Source: Gordionus sp. m RMFG-2023
Lineage: Eukaryota; Nematomorpha; Gordioida; Chordodea; Parachordodidae
Length of the DNA: 64,000 bases
NCBI RefSeq assembly: GCF_954871325.1
Contig: NC_088778.1
Coordinates: 19,081,120-19,145,119, forward strand
Reading direction: 5' to 3'
Below, piece by piece: positions 21,536 to 33,056 of this stretch (position 1 is the stretch's first letter; every line of letters begins with the position of its first letter). The notes under the pieces were generated by a model that did no database searches, had not been told where the DNA came from, and saw only the letters and a list, made by a program, of their open reading frames with translations. A program made the position numbers and the translations under genes.

Positions 21536-23000
21536 ACTGAAAATGCATAAATGTTTATTTATCTTTATGCGTACAATATTTTTTTAATGTTTTTCTTATA
21601 CTTATATTTTAGATTACATCAATTTTAGCTTTACAAACATCTGATGATATTCCAACAATTGCTTAGAGTGAAATCTAACATTGTATCATCAACAGGTTCA
21701 GTGTATTATTTTATAAATTTTTTATTTTAGATAACTGTCCCCATCTTATTTCCTCTTTATAATTGTACAAATATTGATATATCTGCCATTAATAATAAAT
21801 AAATACAAAATAAACATTCAGAAGATCAGTGGCGTCGCTAAAGGGGGGGGGCGCAGGGGCTCGAGCCCCCTAAAAAATTTGAATAGCCCCCTGAAGCAAA
21901 AAGTTTTTTTTAATGGCTCCTTAATATCTCCTTGAGCTAAAAATATATTTTTTAATTGCCCTCTGAATAATTTCTTTTATAATTCTATTAAGTAATATAT
22001 AGATTTAATTTTATTAAATAAATTAATAAGACTATCTTAATTTTTATTAAATGAATACTATTTTAATTATTAGATTAGATTATAACATATAAAATACTAT
22101 GTCAGCTTGCAATCAAATTCTATGTTAAAAAAATAACAATATCACTCACTAAATATTAATTTAGCTTTAACAGTTGAAGCTTAATAGACTTTTATTATTT
22201 AAAATATTATATAACCCTAATAAATATAATCATTTGAAAATTAATAATTTAAAATTTTAGCCGAGTTCAAGATCACTAATCAACTATATTATTGATTTTT
22301 AAATTTAATTAACATGTCTCTTCCTAAAATTATTTTCAAGGTCCAAATCCAAATAAGTATAAGAGATTTATTTATAAAAAGTAAGTAGACATATAGTTTA
22401 TAATCCTCTATTATATATAATTTTTTATAAAATATTAGGTAAAATGCCACTTTTACAGACGTATCTGAGTTATATAATATATTACAGTTAATATTTTTAA
22501 AATTTTACTAATAAATGCTTTTGATAATAAATATAAGTAACAATTTGCTTACAAATATTTAACGCCATCTATTTATTTAAAATATAATTAAAATTAAACG
22601 TATTATTATTCATCCCACAATAGATGTAATAAATTAGATATCTTTTCTTCTCTTTTTTACGTGTTTTTAGAAAAGCTATATTTTTCTTCTTCGAAAAATA
22701 GATTTGAGTTAAATCTTTAATACAAATATATTTTTGATATTATTATAAACTAGAAACTACTATTATTTTAAGAAATTATATACCAACAAGAAGAGGGTGC
22801 GACAATAATATATAAAATCTTAATTGCTTTCATGATATCACTCTGGTTCTTATTTTGTAGTTATAAAATGTTTCATTTCTAATATAGGTATTAATATTTT
22901 TGTTTTATCAATTTATCTAACAGAATAAATTGTGATGGGTTACCATCGTGAGTGTCATGGATAGGACTGAAAATTAACCAGCATCTATTATTTGTGTGGC

Positions 23001-24776
23001 CAGCGTCTACATGAGCGGGAGGGGTAAGAACAGTTTGCATCCTATTTTTTTGAGGGGGTATGGGGTAAGCTGCTTTAATGGGGGTAGGATAAATTTTTTG
23101 GGGGGTTGTCTATTAAACTTTGAGATGAAATAGGACAAAATTTATTGCTGTAAAAATTAATACTTTTATTATAGTATTATTATAATGCAATTCATCGACC
23201 AAATCTATATATTGCAAACAATCATACACATTGTTTCCCAAATAAACTCATTTAGATATTTCAGCAAGCTCATAATGCCATAATAATAAATTCATTGTAA
23301 ATAATGGAGATTTTAATTGAATTTATTATCTAAAAAAAAATTCTTTATATTCATAAAATATCGATAATAACTGATTTGTATAATATGAAATCAATATTCA
23401 AATTGGATCAAACAGAATTCAATAATTATGTTGAACAAAAAAAAACAAGTTGAATAAATTAAAAATTTTTAAATTATTATTTATTGTTATAGATATAAAA
23501 CGTAAATATTTTTCCCAGTGCTAAATGCAATAATTAACCACCTAAATGATCGATTTAATTATGATTGTTTAAATTTTTTATCACAAATATTCATTTTTAC
23601 TCTCGCTGGAATTATGGATAATGAAAAAATAAAGGATGGCAAATATCCGAAATTTGTAATACTTATCATTGGATGTCCAAAACATTGTTAATGAATATAA
23701 TGATTTTCGCTCTTTATATTTGGAGTCTCAATCAATCATTTTTTGCGAAGATCTTTTGAAAGTTAAAAAGAATGACGCGTTATATATCGATGAAAGTAAT
23801 TTATTGATATTTTATTTGTAATAGGTATTGCAAACGATCAAACTACCGAGGAAAATATCAACAGCGAAATCACGACCAAAATAAAAAAAATGGATAAAAT
23901 ATTCTTTTATATTACCATACCGACTTTTAAATCAATTAAATTCTTATTCTAATTTAAATTTTGTATAAATATTTATTAACCCTTCCTACAACTTCCTGTT
24001 CAGCCGAAAGAGCCATGAGTAAAGTAAAAATAAACAAAACTCGAATGCGGAATAAATTTTTGGACCCATTTTTAGAAAATTTACTGTTAATATCCTGCGA
24101 AATTGATGTTTTTGAAAAATTTACAATTGATTAATGATATTATAACACAATTTACATTAACATCTATAAGGTTATCCAAATTATTAATAAAATAAGTAAT
24201 GTATCTTTTTCACAGCGAATATATACGCTTTTAAAAAATGTAAATTTAATTTAACATTTTATAATTTCAATGCAAAATATACTATATTTAATTTTATTCT
24301 AATATTTTATATAATAACTCTATTTACAATACATGTTTTTAATTAATTAAAAGGTAATATAGGTATGTGGAATCAAGCTAAATATACATTATTAAAATTA
24401 CTCGTCTTATATTTTTTACAATATTTTAGATCTAGAAATATTAATATGTTATCTCATTTAATTCACTTATATATATTTTATGAAAATAAAGTGAATATCA
24501 ACCAAATTATGAAAAGATTTCATTATTTAAATATAAGTTGATTATCACCTACAAATTTTTAAATTTTTTTCCATAAATAGGCTTGAAAGATTGTAAATAG
24601 AATTATGTTGTAAGGTTATAAATGGTGCCTTATTATAAGATTTTTTAAATAAAATCACTATAACATCGTAGGTCTGTAAATTTCGCGGCCGAAGCCCGCG
24701 GGATTTTTTTTAGGTGGGTATGGGTAGATTTTGGAGGGGGTTAGCCTCCATCAAATTTTCTGCCATGTAGACGCTG
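23001..24776 (+). mobile_element. Nested hAT with perfect TSD and TIR
   Basis: The TSD TGTGTGGC is at 22,993-23,000 and 24,777-24,784, identical. The tips CAGCGTCTACATG and CATGTAGACGCTG are a perfect 13-bp inverted pair. Subterminal GGGGGTA/GGGTAG words occur on both sides, and a CGCGGCCGAAGCCCGCGG palindrome lies near the right end. Length 1,776 bp. It entered the element at 21,827-25,567 and is therefore younger. Confidence 0.8.
23580..24135 (+). pseudogene. C-terminal part of the nested hAT's transposase
   Basis: At 23,990-24,125 the plus strand reads SAERAMSKVKINKTRMRNKF and then LDPFLENLLLISCEIDVFEKF. This is the hAT dimerisation block of the family whose members read CSAERAMSKVKI-KTRLR. 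Upstream (23,580-23,800) only short pieces remain. The catalytic core is absent or unreadable, so the copy depends on another source of transposase. Confidence 0.65.
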
Positions 24777-25939
24777 TGTGTGGCTATGTAATTTAAGATT
24801 ATTACTACAGCTGCTGAGAGCATATGATCGCACATTTTAGATAAGCAATAGGTCAACTGTGTAGTCGTTTATATAACATTAAAAATGGAAGATAATCTTT
24901 TAGAAGTTTAATATCATACAATAATTTTCTCGATTACTTATCTAGCTTGCATCATGTCATCTAAGAGGAAGCTCTAACCATCATATAGTTTTATGATTTG
25001 GATTGGTCGTTTATATTCTCTTCTTCAAGAATTGTAGATTTGGTAAGGTCTATAAATTTTTTCTTATTAGTCCATTCCATAAAACATTGTCTAAAATGGT
25101 AATAGGGAGTTATATTAGTTTCATGACCTTTTGTCAATGTAAGTTGCTAAGAATTATATTATATTATGTAGTTTTCAAAAAATATTATCAATTGAGGCAT
25201 ATATGAATTAATTAACCTTTTTTATCATTTATTATTCTTTAGACGCAAAATCATTTTATATCAACAATCGAAAATATTTTATACTGTAATAAATAGATTT
25301 TCTATTAAAAAATATTATTTTTAGAAATGTCTTGTATTATTTTTATATGCTAGTTTATTTTGCATGTAAAATATAATAAATGACATTCAGAATAATTATT
25401 TAGAGTTAGTAAATTTAAAAAAAGTATAATATATTAAAATAAAACCCGGCCGAAGGCCGGCAAAAGCGGGCCGAAGTCCCGCAAATTGGAAGGTATGGGA
25501 GGCGAAGCCCCCCATAAAAATTTTTTAGTTGAGCCCCCTGAGATTGTAAAGGCTAGCGACGCCCTTACAGAAGATTATGATAGGCATGATAACCCCAACT
25601 AGACAAAATATATTTTTTTTAATGATAGTCTCCCAACTACTAGAGATATGCATCTAATATTGACCCCTCTACAGGTTCAGCAGAGTATTTTATTGTTCGT
25701 TTAACTTCAATAATAATGTTTATTTATATTTTTGCCTTTTATTTTTCTAGGCTAGCCCAACCTTAATCCCTCACTTTTCTACATGATGAATCTATTATTA
25801 AAGATAAGCGAAGAAAAAACTGACGATTCAACAAAGCCTTACCCGTTCTAAGTTATTGATAGCCAGGATAATACGAAGCTACACTGTTAACTCCCATGCA
25901 GGTTTATTTTGTTTTTTTTATTTAATATTTTATATAGTC

Positions 25940-26830
25940 TAGACCGAATAATTGGAAAAGATTGAAACTGAAAAAATTATTTTATGTTGTTTTGTGACAA
26001 CTAGCATTGTCACAAAACAATATATTTTTTCTTTAAAAATAAATCCCATTCCTTTAAGATGTTTCCAAAGGTTGGAGTGGTAGGTAACCCATCGGTAGTA
26101 CAGTCCAGTTTAATCACAATTAAATATGTTGCATCGAGCATAACCATCAACCAGAGAAAGGAGTGATTTCTTGTTCTAATCATTAGCAAGTACTAGTAAA
26201 ATCTGCACTCCCTCTTTCATTGCAGATTATGTGAAAATTAATATTATGCCTTTTCCTAAATATTTGTAGCCAACTGGCAGTAGGAATACCTAGAAAGTAA
26301 AAAATAATAGATATTTATCAACCAGAGAAAGGAATGTTTTCTTGCTCTAATCATTAGCAAGTACTAGTAAAATCTGCACTCCCTCTTTCATTACAGATTA
26401 TGTGAAAATTAATATTAGCCTTCTCCTAAATATTTGTAGCCAACTGGTAGTAGGAATACCTAGAAAGTAAAAAATAATAGATATTTATAAAAATTTAGAA
26501 CTACCTTCATAAAATGTTTTGCTGTAAATTCTAACCTTTTCCAGCGACCATTCAGGCACAATTTTTGCTTCTCATGTGTGCAAACCAAACTACTATTGAT
26601 TCTCTTAGTTGCTGTTATTTATTTGTAAGGCATGGGCTAATATGATTTTTTTTTGTTTGATTCAATTAGGTAGACTGTAGAGCTGTGGCAATTTAAACTT
26701 TTGCTAAGTGCTCTTTTGTATATTTATCTAATTTATCAATAAATTCAGTCTTTTGTTTGAGTGTCAATGTTTTAAATTTATTTTAAAAATATAACAATTA
26801 AAGCATAAATAATAATTAGTTACCATAATT
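25940..26830 (-). mobile_element. Tigger/pogo-type Tc1-mariner relic
   Basis: Minus strand. At about 26,770-26,710 there is LTLKQKTEFIDKLDKYTKE, the CENP-B/pogo helix-turn-helix, followed around 26,600-26,640 by QQLRESIVVWFAHMRSKN, and at 26,290-26,240 by ASWLQIFRKRHNI with the ERGSADF end of the second HTH. At about 26,040-26,100 it reads FGNILKEWDLFLKKK and then IVL, with the DNASCHKT (DNxxxH) catalytic block spread over two frames at 25,985-26,015. The part between the second HTH and the DNA block, including the first catalytic Asp, is missing. Stops are frequent, and a 171-bp piece has been duplicated inside it. Confidence 0.6.
26146..26490. repeat. 171-bp tandem duplication inside the Tigger relic
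   Basis: Units 26,146-26,316 and 26,317-26,490, about 95% alike by eye (ATCAACCAGAGAAAGGA, ATTAGCAAGTACTAGTAAAA, CCTAGAAAGTAAAAAATAAT). Each unit carries the AFWLQIFRKRHN-type HTH text on the minus strand, so the duplication post-dates the insertion of the Tigger copy. Confidence 0.8.
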
Positions 26831-27186
26831 CCAATTGTAATTCAAGAATAGTTTTTTAAATATTTAGACTAAACTCCAATTCAAAAATCTTCGATTCACA
26901 CTTAACTGATAAAAATGACGTTGTTGACATATATATGGGACTTAAAATTTTCCGCATTTAACCGATTTTTCTCAATTACCCGATTTGCATTTAAATATAT
27001 ATTGTAACATTATGGCATTGTAGATTTTAACAAAATGACGCATGCATTTAAAAGTATTCACTTGAGCAATATACAATTAAGTGGTTTTGACTGTATATGT
27101 TTATTTTATATTTACCCAGTTTCCTCCAAATGATATTTCTATTACCACTTCCACAATCCCTATGCTACCTCTACCATGCTCGACAT
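26831..27186. other. No gene recognised
   Basis: AT-rich; no transposase blocks or repeats were seen. It may include the remains of the Tigger copy's outer end. Confidence 0.3.
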
Positions 27187-27594
27187 CAGAGACCTTCATG
27201 GGCCTTAATTTTTTGACCAAGCCCGACCCAGCCCATATCTAATGTTAAAAAAAATTCCCAAGCCCATGATAAGTTTCAAAAATTTCCCAAACCCGGACCA
27301 AGCCCAGATCCAAAAATTTAATTTTTTTTTATTTAAAGAAAATAAACAATATTTAAATATATTTAGGAAATTATTTTGTTTACAATACTGAAATTTATTA
27401 TTATTAGAAGAAAAAAGGGCAATATTTCTTTAAATTAGCAACTATTTTAAATAATTTAAATTTAATAATTTTAGGCCCAAGCCCATTAATTTTTAAATTT
27501 AGGCCCGGCCCAGGCCCGCTAGAAAATATAATATTAGGTCCATACCCGGTCCATCTGCGGGCCACGCGCCGGCCCGCCCCATAAAGGTCTCGTT
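27187..27594. mobile_element. hAT-type MITE with GGCCC-rich ends
   Basis: The left tip is AGAGACCTTCATGGGCC and the right tip, read inward, is GAGACCTTTATGGGGCGGGCC. The flanks CTCGACAT (left) and TTTGACAT (right) match at six of eight bases, as expected for an old 8-bp TSD. Both ends are full of GCCCGGCCC words, with about 200 bp of plain AT-rich DNA between. The minus-strand frame 27,404-27,622 is translated repeat, not a gene. Confidence 0.6.
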
Positions 27595-27959
27595 TGACAT
27601 ATATTTGATGACCACCACTCACCTATGTTAGATATCGGAAACTTCACAGAAATATAGGACTTCTTCAATGCTAAAATGGAATGGTAAAATATTATCGAAA
27701 AGCTCAAATAAAAAATTCAATTTTTGCATGGATGGGAGATTTTTATCAAAATTTTCCCCTTCTCCAAATTTAATACGTTTATTTACCGGGGAGCATTGTT
27801 TATCAGCCTACTTTTAACAAATATATGAGTATTTAATTCTGAATATCATTCACGTTACTAGGAGTTAACATAAATAATACTTTATCCAATTCTCGCTCCG
27901 GTAATTACACCTTTCAAATTAATTGACAGGTCCACCATCGCATGGTTCCTACCTACCAA

Positions 27960-28929
27960 CATTAAGGGACACACCTAAATTTGGCCAAATATATATATTA
28001 TGATAGTAAAAATGAGATACAAAACAAGCATAATCAAGTTCCTTTTTTAGATCGTCATTTTTTAATAGAATTGCTGGAAATTATTTATAGCTATGTCTCC
28101 TTTGCTTCTCAATTTATAGTAGCTTCTATGATCACTAATACAAGCATATCTTTATACCCAAAATCTAACTCTAAGCTTTGATAAACGTTATCGCAATAAT
28201 CCTACCTCATCTTATTCTGGTGATGGCAGTGATCCTATAGCCCATAGAGATATTATCCTAAAAACTATAACTGGTCCATTAAGACGTATTAACGAGCTCT
28301 CTCCATACAATCTCTCTTCATACGATCTCTTGCGATATCGTACTTCTTTTCCCAGAGGCGATATTGAATATCACCCATCTATTGATTATAGAAACTCAAA
28401 ATAAATAAGTTACCTACAGAGAGTACTATGCCTATCGCTTTATGGTCAGGCAGGATGATCAAAATATTATTTTAAGATCCAATAGTCTTTCGCACCAATT
28501 TACTTGGACAGTTATGCCAAACAGGAATCGCTTCGTTTAAATTTTATACGTAATAATCAGTCCAAACTACACGCAGAACTCTCTCAAGGCATTCATGATA
28601 TTATTTAAGAGAGGGATATCAATGCTGACACTCTTGACATAAGAATCATTTTATGTTCTTCTTTTACCAGTGGCCCAAGGCATATGCATCAGCTTTATCG
28701 GGACGCAATGGCTATTGTACGCTGCTTTGGTAAGCCTTCATTATTCATATTATTCATTACTTTAACCTGCAACCCTAAATGGGATGAAATTATGCGTGAA
28801 TTATTTCCTCATCAGATCCCAAACGACCGCCCTTTAGTTTGTCTCTTTTTTCATCAAAAACTTGACCTGAATGGGTGAAAAGAAGAATAAAATTTTCATT
28901 CCCATAATTTTTGACGGGCTATCTACTAG
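27960..28929 (+). mobile_element. Helitron relic with replicase piece and 3' end
   Basis: In order on the plus strand: YDSKNEIQNKHNQVPFLDRH (28,000-28,060, pre-Rep region), HRDIILKTITGPLRRINELS (28,240-28,300) and RTSFPRGDIEYHPS (28,345-28,390), RGPRHMHQLYRDAMAIV-type text (28,670-28,720) and CFGKPSLFILFITLTCNPKWDEI split over 28,720-28,800, then NDRPLV. This is the start of the Helitron_like_N domain, whose later HUH rolling-circle and helicase parts are absent. At 28,901-28,918 an imperfect hairpin (CCCATAATTTTTGACGGG) precedes CTAG (28,926-28,929) and T. Several frame changes and stops. The large internal deletion removes the helicase. Confidence 0.7.
28684..28878 (+). pseudogene. Helitron_like_N fragment
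   Basis: A 64-codon open stretch with MHQLYRDAMAIVRCFGKPSL and FITLTCNPKWDEIMREL, then NDRPLV. In Helitrons this precedes the HUH nuclease motif by about 100 residues. The frame closes at 28,876-28,878, and 50 bases later the element's own 3' end follows, so the deletion junction lies near 28,860-28,880. Confidence 0.65.
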
Positions 28930-29149
28930 TATAAATCAACCCACGAAAGTTGAATTGATGAAAATTAAGCTAAAACATAAGTTAAATACAATTTGAATAA
29001 AAAGTGAAAAAGGTTTACTTAACCTTCTTCTCTCTCAAAAATGCCGTTCACATAATTTTATATTAAATCATCATTTATCATTACAGTGTTGTTTGCATTG
29101 TAATCATCAAATATTCTTCTACTCCTCCAATATCGTTAGTTTACTAAAT
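28930..29149. other. Spacer between Helitron end and gypsy fossil
   Basis: AT-rich, no gene recognised. AAAAAGTGAAAAAGGTTTAC at about 28,999 resembles, in reverse complement, AAGTAAACCTTTTTCACTTT near 16,452. The two gypsy-bearing regions may therefore share an untranslated segment. Confidence 0.3.
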
Positions 29150-29950
29150 GGGTTAGGGAATCATTATTCTCCATAAAGTATAGGCATCTTAGTTCCTGGT
29201 CTTAATGTATTCATTAATTCATTATTGGTTTTATTTATGTCTATATTTCTATCAACATTTACCCTTTTGTGAAATGTGATTATAGGCAATATGTTTTTTT
29301 CAGGTGTTCTAAATCTTTATTTTAGTTGGTTCAAATGTCTTCTTAATACTCCATTTTTAGTGTCAATTTGAAATAAGGGATTACTTTCTACATTTATAAC
29401 GATGCCTTCGTCCCATTTATTGTCTACAAACACTTTATATCAAATTTTATCCCCAACATTCATTGTTCTATTAATAGGTAAAGTCATTAAGGTCCTGTCA
29501 TTATGTTAGGTAGGTTGCGATAGTTGTTGAATAAAAAATTTTCGAGAGCATTATCTAAATCTATATTATCCTGTTCGGAATTTAAAAGTTCTCACCATCC
29601 GTCAACCTGGCCATTAGATTGCTTATGGTATGCTTTATACCATGATCGCAGCTAAATTTTTTAAATAATGAACTGATAACCAAATAGGCTGATTGTCTTG
29701 ATAAATTTTTTTATAGTAATTTCCCTAGTTATAGATTTGACTGGTGTAATTATGGGAATATCAATTAATAACCAATATCTGCTGAAAAATGGTCCAGCAT
29801 AATCAATGTTTAATTTCTCAAATGACTTTGAGGTTGTTACCCAAGTATGTTGCATGTTAACTGGATTGTCTGCAGAAACATTGCAGGATCAAAATTCTTT
29901 AACTTCTGTGTCGATGCCGATATGTATCCCTGGCCATCACAATAATACTA
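29150..29950 (-). mobile_element. Ty3/gypsy fossil fragment (integrase region)
   Basis: Minus-strand pieces between 29,400 and 29,900 resemble the gypsy integrase core (HTWVTTSK, LNIDYAGPFF), with the downstream C-terminal integrase part toward 29,200. It closely resembles the corresponding part of the larger fossil at 59,740-60,640, so both come from one family. No LTR is recognised here. It is old and broken, with many breaks, and bordered on the right by a hAT-like end at 29,974. Confidence 0.6.
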
Positions 29951-29973
29951 TTAAAAATATTATAACTATATAA

Positions 29974-30420
29974 ACTAGTGTTGTAAACATTAACTCAAAA
30001 ACGCGTTACTCGTTACTATTTACGTTAAAAAAAAAGAACATTACCGTCTCGCTACCTTGTGAAAGCATTACTAGTGATTAAAAAAAAATTACACGTGTCG
30101 TACTTAAAAAAATACTAAATATTGTATATAAATTTTCTTTTCAATTATTTTTTACTCATATAAAATAAAAATAAAATTACGCAAAGAGAATATATTATAA
30201 GATATTTTAGTAACAATTTTTATTTTTAACAATTAATGATTTTCAAAATTTTAATCAGATAAACAAAAGCGCTTAGTGTTCAACACAGCTTTGGTTATGT
30301 TAACACGTTCAAATAGTGAAGAGGATATAGTTATAAATAAAAAATTTAATTGAGGGAATTTATTAAAAATATTTGAATTACTTTATTTTCAAAAAATATT
30401 ATTGGATAGTTTTTTTTATC
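29974..30420 (-). mobile_element. hAT tail relic, minus strand
   Basis: The left tip is TAGTGTTGTAAACATTAACT at 29,974, a member of the CAGTGTTGTTAAA end family. At about 30,225-30,330 the minus strand gives ISSLFERVNITKAVLNTKRF and then CLSD and NFENH. This is a decayed C-terminal block of the type SSAPVERLFS...TAKRNRLSDENFEKLLLLK. The 5' side of the gene and the other terminus are not found before 30,920. Confidence 0.45.
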
Positions 30421-30913
30421 TTTATCAGAATTTAATCTGAATTCATATTTTTTTATGTTTTTTTTAGTTTTAAGCTTCTGAGTTCCTAAGGTTAAAATAT
30501 TTTAGGGCATAATCCAAACTTACAAAGTATATACTTAGTGTCCTTAATTTCTTTATTGGTGTAAAAAATGTTTTATGGGGCCAGAGCAGAATTTAATCAT
30601 CTTCATCTGAAGGACTCAGCTTAAATGTCATATACTTCCAAAAGAGTGTCAAAAAATAATTAACTGTTTTTTCGGAGGAGGAATTACTTTTCAGAGGGTA
30701 TTTTGCTTCATAGCACTCAGAAAGTATAGGAACCACTCCACGTACTTGTGCGCACAATAGTCCGAAAAGTGTTATTTAAATGTCTAATAAGCTGAGATAA
30801 AAAGAGTTGGGCAAAGCAAAAGCCTATACCTGAGGACTGCAATTTAATTTAATTATTATAAGGGTAGGAGGTGGCTGATTTTAAATTTACAATAAATAAA
30901 TATAAAAACAGAA
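30421..30913. other. No gene recognised
   Basis: AT-rich with no convincing frame. It may be further decayed hAT sequence continuing from 30,420. Confidence 0.3.
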
Positions 30914-31129
30914 GTTTAGACCAGGGATGTGAGCCCTTCGACAAAAAAAAAGGGTCCGGGTCCTGTAATAAATTTAAAAAGGACCCGGGTCCAGGGTTCG
31001 GGTTCAGGGAACATAAAAATAATGACTCAAGACTTTTTTTTCATTCATTTTTTTATTTTTATTATACTTCAATATATACACATTCATAATTCAAAATGAA
31101 ATAATTTATATTTTAAATATTTTATTCAA

Positions 31130-32991
31130 TCGAACAATCATGATATCTTCCTTCAGATTACCTCATAAATTGGACAATATATATTTCAACGAAGAAAATC
31201 CTCGTTCTACGCTTACCTAAAATAGAGTCAATTTTATAATACATAAATTATTGTACTTTTGTCGCTGGCACAGCCATGACGATTCTAGACAAGGTATATA
31301 ATTCTGGATATATAGAAGAATTTTCTTCCCAGAATTTTAAAATATTTCCATCTTTATTTATTCTCTTTACTTCGGAGAACTTTTCTAAAAAAGATACAAT
31401 AGGTATTTTTTGCTCCTTTCTATCTAACGATAATTTGATTTTTTTCTCTCTATCTAATAGTAAAATTTCCAGATCATCAATATTGCTTTCATTATCATTG
31501 TTCTCGCTACAATCAGTAGATATTGTAGTAGCCTCCAATATATTGTTAATAATAGAGTTTTGGGTATGCCATAAATCCTCAAGATGGTCTATAGCCATTT
31601 GTTTTTGTTCAATACTTAATAAAACTTGATATCGAGGGTCTAAATATATTGAAGCATATACAACACTATTTTGTAAATATTGTTGCTCTCTAATTTTCAT
31701 ATTTTCTAATATTTCATATGAAAAAAAATTTGTAAATCTTTCTAACTCTAATCGACATCTTATCCATATGACATAAAAATCCGATAAACATAACTGTTCT
31801 GCTTGCAATCTTAATATAGTTATTTTTAAAGGAACCAACACACTAGTAATGTCTTTTATTTGATTCCAATCATCTTCCGATAAAATGACTTCAAATGCTC
31901 CTATAATAAAATCATTACAGAAATCTTTCAAACTTATTAATCGCTCTAGCATCATACAAATAGAGGACCAACGTGTTGTGCAATCTAATATTGCCATTTG
32001 CCTTTTCATCGATTTTAATATTCTTACAATTGTGGGAGTTCTTAAATATTTTACAACATCCCTTGCTTTATCAATTATAGTTTTAAATTGATTATTTTTT
32101 AAGGAATCATTAATAGCCAATTGTAACGTATGGGCTGCACATCTGATACAGTATATTTTTGTGGAGAAATCTTTTATTATTTCCTGTAAATCAATTTGAC
32201 TTATTTCCTCATAATTATCATCATCTCATCATCTATATCATCCATTTCTTCCAGTGAACATTCATTTAATAATTTGATTTAGCACCGTTGTCTGTAGTAA
32301 TTGTATAAACGTTTCTAATAGGAATATTAAATTTATTTAATGTTTCTAGTATCATTCTTTTTATATTTTCAGAAGTTGAACTCTCCTTAATCTCCTTCAT
32401 AGCTAAGTTTCTTAATATTATATTACCTCCTTTTATATACTGTATATTTATTCCTAGAATATTTCTCCCTAATCTTTGGGCTGAATCAATTTTTAATGAA
32501 ATTAATTTGTTTTTGTTTCATTTATTATTTTTGCTTGTATTTTTTTCGATTCATTAACCACTAAGTCCTTAATTTTAAAGCGATTAATTGATGTTCCAAT
32601 TGCTTTACTAATAGGGTCAATAATTTTTTTTTAAACCCGAATCCTCAATAATATACAAAGGTCTTCCATTTACTGTAACAAGTTCAACTAAAGCATTCAT
32701 AAATATCTCTTCACACATTTGAATATGAATGCTTTTTTTTAAGCAAAATTTTTCAATATTATTTTCATTCTTCTTTAAAATACTGACTGTAGGCTTTTTA
32801 ACAATGTCTTCTTCCAAAAATTTGGTTTTTCTATTTAAATATTCCTTAAAGATTATAGAATGATGTCTTTTTAAATGTCTTTCCAGGTTAGTATTGTGTG
32901 AACCTTTTATCATTATGTGGCAGGTTTTGCACTCAGAATCCCCTTTAGTTGTATTATAATACTCTGACAAAATATCTTTTACTTTCATACT
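31130..32991 (-). pseudogene. BED-hAT transposase, nearly complete
   Basis: The start codon at 32,988 opens an intact BED finger: CKTCH at residues 21-25 and HLKRHH at 38-43. This first frame runs to 32,617. After a change come INRFKIKDLVV, then KEIKESSTSENIKRMI and YTITTDNG (second Asp, about 32,310) and IRCAAHTLQLAIND (about 32,140-32,100). The long frame 32,120-31,248 (290 codons) holds ILDCTTRWSSICMMLERL, VVYASIYLDPRYQVLL and an acidic spacer, then YTLSRIVMAVPATKV at its end. In the family VPAT is followed at once by the SVERAFS dimerisation motif, but here a stop follows and only ILGKRRTRI and later text remain at 31,220-31,150. Three to four frame changes or stops in all. The copy is recently dead. 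Confidence 0.8.
32617..32988 (-). CDS. Intact BED zinc-finger exon of the hAT
   Basis: A 123-codon frame: MKVKDILSEYYNTTKGDSEC, CKTCHIMIKGSHNTNLERHL and KRHHSIIFKEYL. The spacing C-x2-C...H-x4/5-H is that of BED fingers, which bind transposon ends. The later residues (FCLKKSIHIQMCEEIFMNAL) form the helical linker to the catalytic core. This is the best candidate in the window for a still-expressible transposon peptide, although the downstream core is broken. Confidence 0.6.
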   Translation of the reverse strand: MKVKDILSEYYNTTKGDSECKTCHIMIKGSHNTNLERHLKRHHSIIFKEYLNRKTKFLEEDIVKKPTVSILKKNENNIEKFCLKKSIHIQMCEEIFMNALVELVTVNGRPLYIIEDSGLKKNY

Positions 32992-33056
32992 AAAAAAACA
33001 ATTTAATTTGTTTAAAACTTAAAAGTATAGACACATAGAAATATTTTTTTTATTAA

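Larger units (their letters stand above)
21827..25567 (+). mobile_element. hAT-like element with 8-bp TSD, containing a second hAT
   Basis: The TSD CAGAAGAT is at 21,819-21,826 and 25,568-25,575. The left tip is CAGTGGCGTCGCTA and the right tip, read inward, is TAAGGGCGTCGCTA, so 11 of 14 bases match. Subterminal text includes GAGCCCCCTGAAG on the left and GGCCGAAGGCCGGCAAAAGC on the right. Its terminal regions match those of the element at 36,865-39,249 over several hundred bases in the opposite orientation. Without the nested 1,784 bp (element plus one TSD copy) it is about 1.96 kb, and no transposase is recognisable, so it is a non-autonomous or gutted copy. Confidence 0.75.

Noticed and set aside
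21827-25567. Autonomous hAT reading of the outer element at 21.8 kb
   Set aside because: Only the nested element contributes transposase text (SAERAMSKVKI); the outer interior has none.
27404-27622. Glycine-rich 72-codon minus-strand frame
   Set aside because: Translation of GGCCC-rich MITE ends, not a gene.
30871-31089. 72-codon frame rich in Gly, Lys and Pro
   Set aside because: Runs over the left end of the hAT at 30,922; its GPGFGF text is the GGGTCCGGGT repeat.
31276-32091. Plus-strand frames opposite the hAT core
   Set aside because: Antisense shadows of the 290-codon minus-strand transposase frame.
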